A stretch of 10,316 bases of DNA from Chloroflexota bacterium (GCA_005880055.1 VBJS01000062.1:1-10316), one strand, 5' to 3'; positions 1 through 6,460 are shown, counted from the stretch's first letter. Made by a program: numbers and translations. Notes: generated by a model not told the origin, from the letters alone.

Positions 1-533
1 GTGACATTCGAATGCAAGTCCGTGTAGCCGACGTTGTCGCGCGCAGTTCGCACCGAAGCCGCGGCCGCCGTAACCCGGGACTGCGCGGCCGCGAGTTGCT
101 GTTGAGCGCTCTCGTACTGCGCCCGAGGGACGACGTCCGCCGACACCAGCGACCGATAGCGCGCCTCATTGCTGCGCGACTGGACAAGTGTTGCTTGCGC
201 CGACGCCAGGTCGGCTTTGGCGGAGATCAAAGTATTCTTCGCATCCTGCGATTCGATGCGCGCCACGAGCTGGCCCGGCGAAACGGTGTCGCCGACCGAC
301 ACGCGGCGATCGATGAGGCGCCCGCCGATGCGGAAAGCGAGGCTGGTCTGCTTTTGCGCCTGGACCTGCCCGCTGAGTGAAATCGGCTCACCTGTCGTGC
401 CGTAGCGGATCACAGTCGTCTGCACGGGGCGGACCAGGGGGGACGGTGGCGCGTGCCGGCTGCAGCCGGAAATGACGAGCGCACAAGCCACGAGTATGGA
501 GGATCGCACCGCAAGTTCCGCTGATGAGGTCAT
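1..533 (-). CDS. RND efflux periplasmic adaptor (membrane fusion lipoprotein), 3' end outside window
   Basis: 177 codons are visible; the C-terminal part lies left of the window. The N-terminus is a lipoprotein signal: a hydrophobic stretch at residues 11-22 followed by lipobox I-S-G-C with the lipidated Cys at residue 24. Next come the first half of a biotinyl-lipoyl-like domain (FRIGGRLIDRRVSVGDTVSPG, about residues 69-88), a long Ala/Gln-rich helical hairpin (about 95-165) and the start of the second lipoyl half (VGYTDLHSNV at the edge). This order is typical of HlyD/AcrA-type adaptors, which bridge an inner-membrane RND pump and an outer-membrane channel in the periplasm. The start codon overlaps the stop of the upstream TolC-like gene in an ATGA (530-533), so translation is probably coupled. 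The RND pump gene would be expected further left, outside the window. Substrate cannot be told. Confidence 0.9.
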   Translation of the reverse strand, partial: MTSSAELAVRSSILVACALVISGCSRHAPPSPLVRPVQTTVIRYGTTGEPISLSGQVQAQKQTSLAFRIGGRLIDRRVSVGDTVSPGQLVARIESQDAKNTLISAKADLASAQATLVQSRSNEARYRSLVSADVVPRAQYESAQQQLAAAQSRVTAAAASVRTARDNVGYTDLHSNV

Positions 534-1839
534 GGCAACGAATTCCTTTCCGTCGTTGATGCGACGAGGCTCCGGCCGGAGGCGAGGCGAAGCTGCGCCC
601 GCGCGTTGGCGAGTTCGGCATCTGCCTGGATGCGATTCGCGTCGGCGATGAAGGCGTCCCGCTGCGCCTGCAGCAGGTCGAGCTGGGTGACGTTTCCCAC
701 CGCATACCGGGTTTGCGCGTGTGCGGCGGCCTCGAAAGCCGCTTGCCGTCCCGCCCGTGCCGCGCGGCTTCTGGCGATCCCGGCGGCCACTCTATTCCAC
801 TGCAGAGCGAGGTACGCAGCTCGCGGGCGCGCTCCGCGGCGACGCGCGCGTCCTGCCTGCGGATGTTGGCGAAGGTCGTGAGATCGAGCGACCAGGTCAG
901 CGTCACTCCGGCCTGGTAACTCCAGTCGCGCCCGACGAAGCCGGGAGCGTTGGAGCCCGTCTCCGCGAAATATCCCGCGATTGACGGCACCAGTGTGAGG
1001 CGCTGCGCCGTCGCGAGCTGTTCCGCAGCGCGTGTCGATCGCGCGGCGGCGGCCACGGCGGGAACGGTCGGAAGCTCCCTCTCAAACTCCGACAGCGGCG
1101 CTTCGGGGCGGAGATCGGGATCGAGCTGGGTGGAGCTTGACAGGTCGGGGGTTACGCCCGAAGTGGAGCCAAGCGCACGGCTCGCCACGGCAACCTGCAA
1201 CTCTGCGGAAGCGACCTGCTGAACACGCTGTTCCACCTCGGCACGCGCCCGGTCGACTTCCAGAATCGCCGCGTTACCCGCGCCGTAATGCTCTTGCGCC
1301 AGTCGCAAGGCTTCGAGCGATACCTGGAGCGCCTCGTTCGAAGCCCCGACCAGGGCTACGCTTGCGACGAGCTGGTAGTAGGACCGCGCGACGGCGGACT
1401 CGACCTCCAGCCGCGTCGCATCGAGCTGGCGGGCCGACCCCTCGGTGGCCGTCCTTGCCGCCGCGATGCGCTGGAAATTGGGAGGGTCCAGAAGCGGCAC
1501 GGTCGCGGTGGCGACACCGGTCCACTGGTTCTCGGGCAGGAGCACGATCGTCCGGTCCGGACCACCGAGCGCGCCAAGATTGAGCTCGGCGCCGTACTGG
1601 TTCCGGATGTACCTGCCGTTCAAGGAGATGCCGGGCAGCACGCGGCCGAGCGCGGCGTCGGCCGCGGCGCCGCTCTCGCGGAGGTTCGCGCCTGCCTCGA
1701 GAGCAGCCGGGTTCCGTTCGCGGGCTGCCGCCGCGAACACCTCGATCCGTTGCAGTGCGAGCGACACCCGCGGCGCCAGGTTGACCACCAGAGCGAGAGC
1801 CGCAAGGCAGTGCACCGATCGTCTGGGTGGATTGAACAT
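530..1839 (-). pseudogene. TolC-like outer membrane efflux factor, one apparent frameshift
   Basis: The start at 1839 is chosen because it gives a signal peptide (MFNPPRRSVHCLAALALVVN, then LAPRVSLA). About 436 codons follow, normal for the outer membrane efflux protein family. Two OEP-type halves are visible: one beginning RNPAALEAGANLRE, the second beginning LPTVPAVAAAARSTR and ending with LDLLQAQRDAF and ANARAQLRLASG. The frame is open from 1839 to about 805, then continues in a different frame from about 804 (LQWNRVAAGIARSRAA) to the TGA at 530-532. A single missing base near 803-810 explains the break. The family role is an outer-membrane/periplasmic channel completing a tripartite pump with the adjacent adaptor. 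The frameshift may be a true inactivating mutation or a sequencing/assembly error; the codons on both sides look well conserved, which favours a recent event or an error. The stop overlaps the adaptor start by ATGA. Confidence 0.85.
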
Positions 1840-1913
1840 GTCCGCATCCCACCGGTGCAGCGGACATGCCAGCCAGGGGTCGCAGGGAAGCAAGAGAGAC
1901 CTTGGCGGGATCC

Positions 1914-1948
1914 CGAGACCCCGTTCGGCATTACGAGACCCCGTTCGG
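1914..1948. repeat. Two 15-bp direct repeats upstream of the efflux operon
   Basis: CGAGACCCCGTTCGG occurs at 1914-1928 and again, identical, at 1934-1948, a 20-bp period (about two helical turns, same face). It lies 75-110 bp upstream of the TolC-like start in the 143-bp non-coding gap. It could be an operator for a local repressor or simply a short tandem duplication. No regulator gene is present next to it. Confidence 0.45.
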
Positions 1949-1982
1949 AATCGCGGATGGTCGGCTCGAATGCGTCCCCGTA

Positions 1983-2444
1983 TCAGGGCGAGTACGATTC
2001 AACGACCTCGTACATGCCTGGCTCAAACGTGGCGAGGGCGAGCGCCTGTTGCAGGAAGGGCGTAGGAGCCGGGTTCCTGCGCGCCAGATAGCGGAACCTT
2101 TCGCGGCCCACGGGCGAAATCACCGAGCACGAGCGCAATCGCCCGTGCACGCCGATGAGCCGGAAGTCATCGAGCAACACCAAAGACGCGTAAGCATCGA
2201 GTGGTACGACCCAGGTGTCGTACGCTGCCAATGGAAGCGCGACCAGGCGTAACAGCTGGAGCCCGCGATTACGCCACTCGGCACGGCGCCTGAGCCGTCC
2301 GCCAACTTTGACCAGATCTTGTCCAAACTCGAGGGGACCCGTAGCTCCCAGCGTAGACTCCCGTCGACTACCTCCGTGACCTAATACCCCGGAACAACTG
2401 AAAACATGAGGGACGACGCCCGTCTGCCGGTTGCGTGAAATTGC

Positions 2445-2450
<6 letters not shown>
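1983..2450 (-). CDS. Unrecognised protein; probably 5'-truncated gene fused to mobile-element end sequence
   Basis: The open frame has 155 codons with a TGA at 1983. I do not recognise the family. The C-terminal two thirds (from about 2280, starting near WRNRGLQLLRLVALPL) has protein-like composition: DTWVVPLDAYASLVLLDDF, then LIGVHGRLRS, VGRERFRYLARR and an end in YEVVESYSP. The first 48 or so codons are the antisense of the repeated element-end module and of tRNA fragment A, so they are unlikely to be native coding sequence. No good internal start is seen; a TTG at 2231 is the best in-frame candidate. My reading is that integration next to this gene removed its 5' part and the att module supplied an artificial upstream frame. 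A spurious open frame in GC-rich DNA is the alternative. Confidence 0.35.
2306..2325 (+). repeat. Arm-type repeat, copy 1
   Basis: The 20 bp CTTTGACCAGATCTTGTCCA is identical to 4242-4261 and differs by one base from 2652-2671. It contains two direct heptamers (TTGACCA and TTGTCCA) 11 bp apart, start to start. It lies exactly 139 bp before tRNA fragment A. Paired, phased heptamers beside an att core are what integrase arm-type or excisionase sites look like; that role is inferred. Confidence 0.65.
2405..2433 (+). repeat. Conserved block of the element-end module, copy 1
   Basis: A 29-bp block (CATGAGG at its left, CTGCCGGTTG at its right) matches 4341-4369 with a single mismatch. It belongs to a longer ungapped similarity (about 2306-2458 against 4242-4394, constant offset 1,936) running from the arm-type repeat into the tRNA fragment. 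Confidence 0.7.
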
Positions 2451-2491
<41 letters not shown>

Positions 2492-2651
2492 CTTCCCTCG
2501 GCTCCATCGCTACTTGGCCGGCGGGGCCGTCGTGTTTGTGCGTTGTACTGTGAACCCGATGTTCGCGGTCCTGGCCGGCGGCAGAATTTCGTAATTCTTA
2601 CCGGGTATTGGCCATCCGCCCGGTCAGGCTTTTCTCGCCGTCCGCCATTGG

Positions 2652-2671
2652 CTTTGTCCAGATCTTGTCCA
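2652..2671 (+). repeat. Arm-type repeat, copy 2
   Basis: CTTTGTCCAGATCTTGTCCA has two perfect TTGTCCA heptamers separated by GATC. It sits 207 bp right of the start of fragment A and just upstream of the toxin-antitoxin promoter region. With copy 3 it would give element A-B one such site near each end. The stretch 2491-2651 shows no gene. Confidence 0.6.
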
Positions 2672-2697
2672 AGAGACTATCAACATAACCTCTAGAC

Positions 2698-2727
2698 TTG
2701 ACAAAACGCCTAGTCATCGGCTATCGT
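2698..2727 (+). promoter_or_regulatory. Candidate sigma-70 promoter of the toxin-antitoxin operon
   Basis: A perfect -35 TTGACA at 2698-2703 is followed after 18 bp by TATCGT (2722-2727; 4 of 6 to TATAAT). The -10 is only 7 bp before the chosen GTG at 2735, so the toxin message would be nearly leaderless, or the toxin starts a little later. A TCTAGA palindrome lies just upstream at 2691-2696. No strong ribosome-binding site precedes the GTG. Confidence 0.4.
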
Positions 2728-2734
2728 CCAGCGA

Positions 2735-3004
2735 GTGAGGGGATCGGAAGCGAAGCGCAGAATCCGGACCCTTGCGCGCGGTGGCCGAATCTTCGTTGAG
2801 GATCATGCGTGGGCCGCGATGGAGGAGCGCTGCGTCCCTTTCGTCGATCTGCGGCATGCACTCGAGCACGCGGAATCGTGCAGATTGCAGCCGAACACCC
2901 GCTGGCAGGTGGTCGGACGAGATCCCGATGGTGACGTGCTGCGGGTGATCGTGGAACTGCATGCTGACCTGCTGGTCATCACTGTGTACCGAGGTGACGA
3001 ATGA
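2735..3004 (+). CDS. DUF4258-family toxin-like protein of a toxin-antitoxin pair
   Basis: 89 residues, starting at a GTG. The layout matches small DUF4258 proteins, RelE/MqsR-like in size and setting: an early EDHAWAAMEERCVPFVDLRH helix region (about residues 22-41), a central HALEHAESC segment, the strand pair WQVVGRDPDGDVLRVIVEL and the terminal strand LLVITVYRGDE. It ends in an ATGA overlap with the next gene (3001-3004), which encodes an MqsA-like antitoxin. The toxin-first order is shared with mqsRA and higBA systems. The family is thought to act on RNA, but no catalytic residue can be assigned from sequence alone, so ribonuclease activity is inferred from the partner. The start is uncertain because the GTG has no clear Shine-Dalgarno and lies close to the promoter. 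Confidence 0.75.
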   Translation: MRGSEAKRRIRTLARGGRIFVEDHAWAAMEERCVPFVDLRHALEHAESCRLQPNTRWQVVGRDPDGDVLRVIVELHADLLVITVYRGDE

Positions 3005-3465
3005 AGAGCGTGAAGCGCAAGTGCTCCCGATGCGGCAATCCCGGTCTGCACGCGAAAAAGCGTCCAGCGGTTCGTACCGTCGCAGGACACAGCTTCAAGG
3101 CCTCTGTTCCGGCGCTGGTCTGCGATTCGTGTGGCGCCGTGTACTTCAACGGGCCTGCTCTTGGTGACTTCGATCTCGCCGTGGCGAACAAGCTCGCGCG
3201 CGCCGGAGTCTCCGATGGCGAAGCGATCAAGTTCATGCGGAAGGCGGTCGGACTCCCAGCGGTGACGCTGGCTGAGTTGCTCGACACCTCACCGGAAACA
3301 GTCTCGCGCTGGGAACGCGGAGTTTCCCACATCGATCGAGCCGCGTTCGCTATCCTCGCGGGAATCGTCACGGAGAGAGCCGACGATCGATCGGACACTC
3401 TTGAACGACTTCGAGCGTTGCGCCATCCAACTCGTCTCGGGCAGATGGTTCAGATCGACGCGTGA
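3001..3465 (+). CDS. MqsA-family antitoxin: zinc-binding N-terminus plus Xre-type HTH
   Basis: 154 residues. The N-terminal zinc-finger-like domain has CxxC at Cys8/Cys11 and a second CxxC at Cys41/Cys44, before AVYFNG. The C-terminal helix-turn-helix spans about residues 74-125, with LAELLDTSPETVSRWERG as the core; the S-x-E-T-V-S-R-W-E pattern is typical of MqsA/HigA-type domains. In MqsA proteins the N-terminal domain binds the toxin and the C-terminal domain binds the operon operator, so this protein probably neutralises the upstream DUF4258 toxin and autorepresses the pair. It overlaps the toxin stop by 4 bp. The length is slightly above MqsA (about 131 residues) because of a C-terminal tail (DTLERLRALRHPTRLG). 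No transcription terminator is evident downstream. Family assignment is confident; specificity for this toxin is inferred from the overlap. Confidence 0.88.
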   Translation: MKSVKRKCSRCGNPGLHAKKRPAVRTVAGHSFKASVPALVCDSCGAVYFNGPALGDFDLAVANKLARAGVSDGEAIKFMRKAVGLPAVTLAELLDTSPETVSRWERGVSHIDRAAFAILAGIVTERADDRSDTLERLRALRHPTRLGQMVQIDA

Positions 3466-3543
3466 CGCGGCGGCATCCGAGAGAAACTCGAATGGATGCG
3501 TCAGCAATACAACGACGAGCAAGGCCCTGGAGCTCCAAAGTGG

Positions 3544-3630
3544 ATCGGTACCCGCCCATACTCGCGCCGATCACCGCGACCGTCTGCGCGCCGTGAGCGC
3601 GCAGGTAGCGCACCGTACGCGGCGAGAGTG
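3544..3630 (-). pseudogene. Possible alpha/beta-hydrolase fragment around the nucleophile elbow
   Basis: One minus-strand frame reads VRYLRAHGAQTVAVIGASMG and then G, starting at 3613. This resembles the strand-turn-helix around the nucleophile elbow (G-A-S-M-G-G, Ser at about 3560-3562) of alpha/beta hydrolases of the dienelactone-hydrolase type. Only about 25 residues fit the family; the frame then loses resemblance. It lies immediately beyond the stop of the transposase remnant, as if an insertion and deletion had left a sliver of a hydrolase gene. Low complexity and short length make this tentative. Confidence 0.3.
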
Positions 3631-4062
3631 TCAGGACGGCTGCCTCGATCGTCCTGCCCTCTCAAACTCGGCCGGGCTCACGGAGCAGTGACGCTTGCCG
3701 GTCGCGCCGGCGAGGGGATTGGCGAGGGCCATGGTGCGGACGAGCTTTGCGACCTCGCAGTCGACGGGCGGTCTCCCGGTTCGGCCGCGCCGGGACTTCC
3801 AGTTCCAGAATGCGCGGAAGCCCTGCCTGTGCCAGCGAATCACGGTCTCGGGGCGAACCACATTGAGCGTCTCGCGCCACCGCGCCCACCGCTGCGAGAG
3901 CCATATCCAGAAGAGTCGATCGAGGCGGCCAAACCGAGGGCGCTTCGAGCGGCGACGGAGCAGGGCGAGTTGCTGTCGTAGCGCCAAGTTCTCAGGAACG
4001 AGGTCCGTGCGGGCTCCCAGCGCAGCGCGCAGAGCGCCCAGCAGAGCGAGTACGAGGTGCAT
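3631..4062 (-). pseudogene. Chimeric transposase remnant (N-terminus of one transposase joined to IS3-type C-terminus)
   Basis: The 143-codon frame starts MHLVLALLGALRAALGARTD and continues ENLALRQQLALLRRRSK, LFWIWLSQRWARWRETL, RPETVIRWHRQGFRAFWNWK, TGRPPVDCEVAKLVRTMALANPL. This is the N-terminal region of a DDE/integrase-core transposase, ahead of the catalytic domain. Right after ANPL the catalytic core is missing and the frame ends VSPAEFERAGRSRQPS. That ending matches the last residues of IS3-type OrfB proteins and closely resembles the end of the IS3 copy at 8524 (LSPGEFERAARMRQAA). An internal deletion or recombination between two different insertion sequences best explains this. No DDE residues remain, so it cannot be an active transposase. 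Confidence 0.75.
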
Positions 4063-4130
4063 TGCCGTCCAGCCTCGCCTCCCTGCCGACCTACGTCCAG
4101 CGTGCAGATCGAGTTCTGGCCAACGACAGC
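4034..4130 (-). repeat. 5' leader of the transposase remnant, copy 1
   Basis: About 97 bp covering the first codons and upstream leader of the transposase remnant align without gaps to 6578-6674 (constant offset 2,544), with roughly three quarters identical by hand count. The start codons of both copies (4062 and 6606) fall at the same alignment position. The stretch 4136-4240 shows no gene. Confidence 0.55.
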
Positions 4131-4241
4131 CCTGATCGGGCCTCCCGTAATGATGAGCGTATAAGCAGCCAAATCAGCGCGGCGCCTGGGGCGAACGGCC
4201 CGCGCCATTGCCCGCGATCCCGAAGGTCGACCGTGCCGAAA

Positions 4242-4261
4242 CTTTGACCAGATCTTGTCCA
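4242..4261 (+). repeat. Arm-type repeat, copy 3
   Basis: Identical over 20 bp to 2306-2325 and likewise exactly 139 bp before a tRNA-fMet fragment (B at 4381). This identical spacing is the best evidence that the two modules are homologous ends of related elements. Confidence 0.65.
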
Positions 4262-4340
4262 GAACAGCGGGGACTCAGGTACCCTGGCGTGGACTTCACT
4301 ATATTTCCCGTTGCGTGTAACCACTTGGGACGACGGAAAT

Positions 4341-4369
4341 CATGAGGAACGACGCCCGTCTGCCGGTTG
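4341..4369 (+). repeat. Conserved block of the element-end module, copy 2
   Basis: The partner of 2405-2433, with one mismatch in 29 bp, inside an ungapped module that extends from 4242 to about 4394. Confidence 0.7.
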
Positions 4370-4380
4370 GGTAAGGCCGC

Positions 4381-4394
4381 CCTCATAACCCGAG
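4381..4394 (+). other. att junction B: truncated tRNA-fMet fragment
   Basis: CCTCATAACCCGAG retains the anticodon loop (CAT anticodon) and the 3' anticodon strand of tRNA-fMet, then diverges before the T arm. It occupies the same place relative to the upstream module as fragment A. The truncated right side suggests later deletion or illegitimate recombination. The next 175 bp (4395-4569) shows no gene, only a small GCGCGC inverted repeat at 4472-4489. Confidence 0.5.
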
Positions 4395-4569
4395 GCATCT
4401 GGTTGTGCATGCTGCGCGCGGGGTACCCCCATGGTCCCGTTGGTCCACGCTACCTGCGGATTAGCGGCTCGGCGCGCAAGATAGCGCGCTTCAGCCGCCG
4501 GTCTACCTCGACAGATCTCGGGCTTCTGCGCGATGCCACTGCGATAGCGCGCTCAGCGCTTCCGAGTGG

Positions 4570-4596
4570 CCGGGTTCGATTCCCGCCGCCTCCATC
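4570..4596 (+). other. tmRNA- or tRNA-Ser-like 3' terminus fragment
   Basis: The sequence holds a T arm (CGGG TTCGATT CCCG) followed by CGCCTCC and ATCA, where a real gene would have ACCA. This resembles the 3' end of a tmRNA (ssrA) or of a tRNA with a GGAGGCG acceptor. No matching 5' acceptor strand or tmRNA tag-peptide region is visible upstream, and one T-stem pair is mismatched. So it is a fragment, probably a second type of attachment site. Which RNA it comes from is uncertain. Confidence 0.45.
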
Positions 4597-4715
4597 AATT
4601 TTCTCCCCTGATTCTGGCTAGTTGGCTATGGGGAAGTTCAAGGCCGCTACCGCGCTCGCCGCAACCGAGTGCGCGCGGATTGCCAAGGAGCAGCGCCGGA
4701 AGCCGAGGCGCAGCG

Positions 4716-5393
4716 CTAAGGGCCGGGGCAGATGTTCGCGGAGGTGCAGGTGTTCTGCGCCGGGTCAAGCCGGCCTCCAGGCGGCGTCAAGACGATCTCG
4801 GCGAACCAGAAGTTCGTCGGCGGGCCCTCGATAGGAGGGTCGTTGGCGTTCTTGTACCGGGTGCTCACGAGCCCGGTGAAGGTGCAGTCCGGGAGCACGT
4901 TGAGGTGCACGAGCTTGAAGGTGAGCGGCGGGACACCAACGTTCGTCCGGGTGATCAGGACGGTCAGATTGCCGTTCTCCTGGACCGTCCCGTTCGGCGT
5001 AGTGACGATGATGCCGCAGTAGTTCTTCTTCTTGACCGTCCCGCTCAGCCTCGCGCAGGGGGCCGTCGGACTGGGGTCCGTTTGAGGCTCCTCCACGGGG
5101 CAATCGTTCAGCTCGCTCGTGCCCGGCACCAGCGTCGAGGTGATCTGCTTGTAGTTGTCCTGTGGAATGGTCGGATCCGCGGAGCAGGTCTCCTTGCGGC
5201 AGCTCTGCGCGCACTTCATCACGCACTTGAGCGTCGTGCAGCCCATTTCCTGCACGCACGCATCGGTGCAGTGCTCCTTGCACATCAGCTTCTGATTGTC
5301 GCCGCGGTCATCATCGTCGTCGTCGGCCCAGGCGCGGCCGGCGGCCGTGCCGAGACAGAGTGCGAACATCAGTGCTGCATATCTTCGGGTCAT
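4716..5393 (-). CDS. Secreted Cys-rich protein with duplicated C-x3-C-x3-C motif, function unknown
   Basis: 225 residues; I do not recognise a family. The start at 5393 gives a good signal peptide (MTRRYAALMFALCLGTAAGR then AWA, cleavage near residue 23) and has a ribosome-binding site, GAGGGG, 5 bases upstream. The mature protein opens with six Asp residues (24-29). A compact Cys domain follows: Cys38, 42, 46, 52, then 57, 61, 65, 70, that is C-x3-C-x3-C-x5-C followed by C-x3-C-x3-C-x4-C, an apparent internal duplication. Heptad-like spacing suggests disulfide-stapled helices. The remainder (about 75-225) is richer in strands (CGIIVTTPNGT, NLTVLITRTNVG, FWFAEIVLTPPGG) with six further Cys, suggesting a second extracytoplasmic domain. 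It stands alone, with no operon partner. Export to the periplasm or outside is inferred; metal or calcium binding by the Asp run is only a possibility. Confidence 0.75.
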   Translation of the reverse strand: MTRRYAALMFALCLGTAAGRAWADDDDDDRGDNQKLMCKEHCTDACVQEMGCTTLKCVMKCAQSCRKETCSADPTIPQDNYKQITSTLVPGTSELNDCPVEEPQTDPSPTAPCARLSGTVKKKNYCGIIVTTPNGTVQENGNLTVLITRTNVGVPPLTFKLVHLNVLPDCTFTGLVSTRYKNANDPPIEGPPTNFWFAEIVLTPPGGRLDPAQNTCTSANICPGP

Positions 5394-5397
5394 CGAA

Positions 5398-5405
5398 TCC
5401 CCTCT
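5398..5405 (-). promoter_or_regulatory. Ribosome-binding site deciding the start of the Cys-rich protein
   Basis: AGAGGGGA on the minus strand, with the GAGGGG core 5 bases before the ATG at 5393. It favours this start over the in-frame upstream codon at 5447, which would add 18 residues ahead of the signal peptide. Confidence 0.55.
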
Positions 5406-5743
5406 ATTCGGTTGAACGCGCGCGGCCGATTTCGGGCGAATCGCCACTCTGGGCGTAATCGAGCGCGCAAGATGTGACGGATTCCACTGCGGGGCCGGCC
5501 TCTCGCCCCCCCTTCGCCGGCCCGAAAGATTACAGTGGGGAGGCTAGCCGATCCTTTCTCGTCAAGGCAACACCGCCCCCAAGATCCGTCGAGCAGCTTC
5601 CAGCAGGAAGGACGGATAAGCGAACTTCCGTCACCTCCGTTCTCTTCCCTCATACCGTCCTCACCTACCAGCGGCGGGGGGCCGCTACACCCCGCCGCGC
5701 AGGCAAAAAATCAAGGCATAGGCGCAGAGCGGTCCGGCCGCGG

Positions 5744-5911
5744 TCAGCGCAGCGTTTGCTGCAGCTCCGGTAAGTCGTCCTGCCAGGGGGGCGTCTTCGC
5801 ATGCCGCAGCAATCCGGATGTGCGGTTCGCTGACGCGTACTTCGTGCGCAGGTTGCTTCGAAAGGCAGAGGACACTCTCTGCGCTGCAGCGAAGGCTCTG
5901 CCGCACTTCAC
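5744..5911 (-). CDS. Possible small protein or C-terminal gene remnant, 55 codons
   Basis: A GTG-started frame begins VKCGRAFAAAQRVSSAFRSN and ends HAKTPPWQDDLPELQQTLR. The ending is less biased than chance frames in this GC-rich DNA. There is no clear ribosome-binding site, and a stop lies two codons upstream of the GTG. It may be the tail of a degraded gene. It is the only candidate in the otherwise gene-less stretch 5406-5988, between the Cys-rich gene and the HTH gene, where an integrase gene would have been expected. Confidence 0.22.
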   Translation of the reverse strand: MKCGRAFAAAQRVSSAFRSNLRTKYASANRTSGLLRHAKTPPWQDDLPELQQTLR

Positions 5912-5988
5912 TCGCTATACGGTTCGCCGAGAAGTGGGTGCGCTGCGGCGCTCGGAAGGGTGGGCTCCGTGGTCATCACGTGCGTGAG

Positions 5989-6246
5989 CTAGGAATCGCG
6001 CCGTTTCGTTGCTCGCCACGTACGAGCAAACTCTTCCACAGAGGCAGGTGCAAGCCAGAGGGAATTCGCGACCCGCAGGTATACGAGCGTGCCTTCGACG
6101 CAAGCCCTGCGGAGCAGGTACTCCGGGATATGAAACCGCTTAGCCGCTTGAGCGCGCGTGAGCGGGCGATCATCGTCGGCGACCATCGACGAATCGCTGA
6201 CCACCGGCTGACCAAAATTCGTGTGCTGGCTTGATTCAGGTTGCAT
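5989..6246 (-). CDS. Excisionase-like winged helix-turn-helix protein beside att C
   Basis: 85 residues from the ATG at 6246; a second ATG at 6186 would give 65. The fold signature is a MerR/excisionase-type winged HTH: LTRAQAAKRFHIPEYLLRRA (about residues 29-48), then a wing with EGTLVYLRVANSLWL, then APASVEEFARTW. Proteins of this type act as recombination directionality factors, bending DNA at arm sites so that an integrase excises its element. The gene lies about 85 bp from att junction C and reads away from it, the usual place for a xis gene. The partner integrase is missing. The open frame continues upstream through the tRNA fragment without a stop; that extension is tRNA antisense and not native protein. 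Alternative: a general HTH regulator. Confidence 0.65.
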   Translation of the reverse strand: MQPESSQHTNFGQPVVSDSSMVADDDRPLTRAQAAKRFHIPEYLLRRACVEGTLVYLRVANSLWLAPASVEEFARTWRATKRRDS

Positions 6247-6332
6247 CGGCCGCACTGAGTCTTCGGCCAGTGCACCGAGGGATTCCGAGGGCTTGCTAAC
6301 GCCTGATGCAGTCTGTACGTCTGCTTCCGGTG

Positions 6333-6376
<44 letters not shown>

Positions 6377-6419
6377 TCCTTGGGCCCTGCGACTCTCATC
6401 GACAGGCCCGAAATCAAAG

Positions 6420-6460
6420 AGGCCCGAGGCCAGTAGGATGGCCTCGGGCCTTCGTTTTTC
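6420..6460 (+). terminator. Intrinsic terminator downstream of tRNA fragment C
   Basis: A 12-bp perfect stem (AGGCCCGAGGCC at 6420-6431 pairing with GGCCTCGGGCCT at 6440-6451), an 8-base loop and then TCGTTTTTC. It starts 44 bases after the tRNA 3' fragment, so it is probably the native terminator of the tRNA-fMet locus. The minus side has a weaker T run (CTCTTTGAT). Confidence 0.85.

Noticed and set aside
1288..2091. Long plus-strand open frame opposite the TolC-like gene
   Set aside because: It is antisense to a clearly recognisable efflux protein, Arg/Pro-rich in composition and has no recognisable domain; a GC-rich shadow frame.
2686..2700. MqsA-type operator (AACCT-N3-AGGTT) upstream of the toxin
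   Set aside because: AACCT is present (2687-2691) but the second half reads GACTT, with three mismatches; too weak to call.
4628..4834. Plus-strand frame starting MGKFKAATALAATECARIAK
   Set aside because: The first 30 residues look somewhat protein-like, but the frame runs antisense into the Cys-rich gene, has no good ribosome-binding site and no family I recognise.
4566..5477. 303-codon plus-strand open frame opposite the Cys-rich gene
   Set aside because: It begins inside the tRNA/tmRNA-like fragment and is antisense to a gene with a signal peptide and a good ribosome-binding site.
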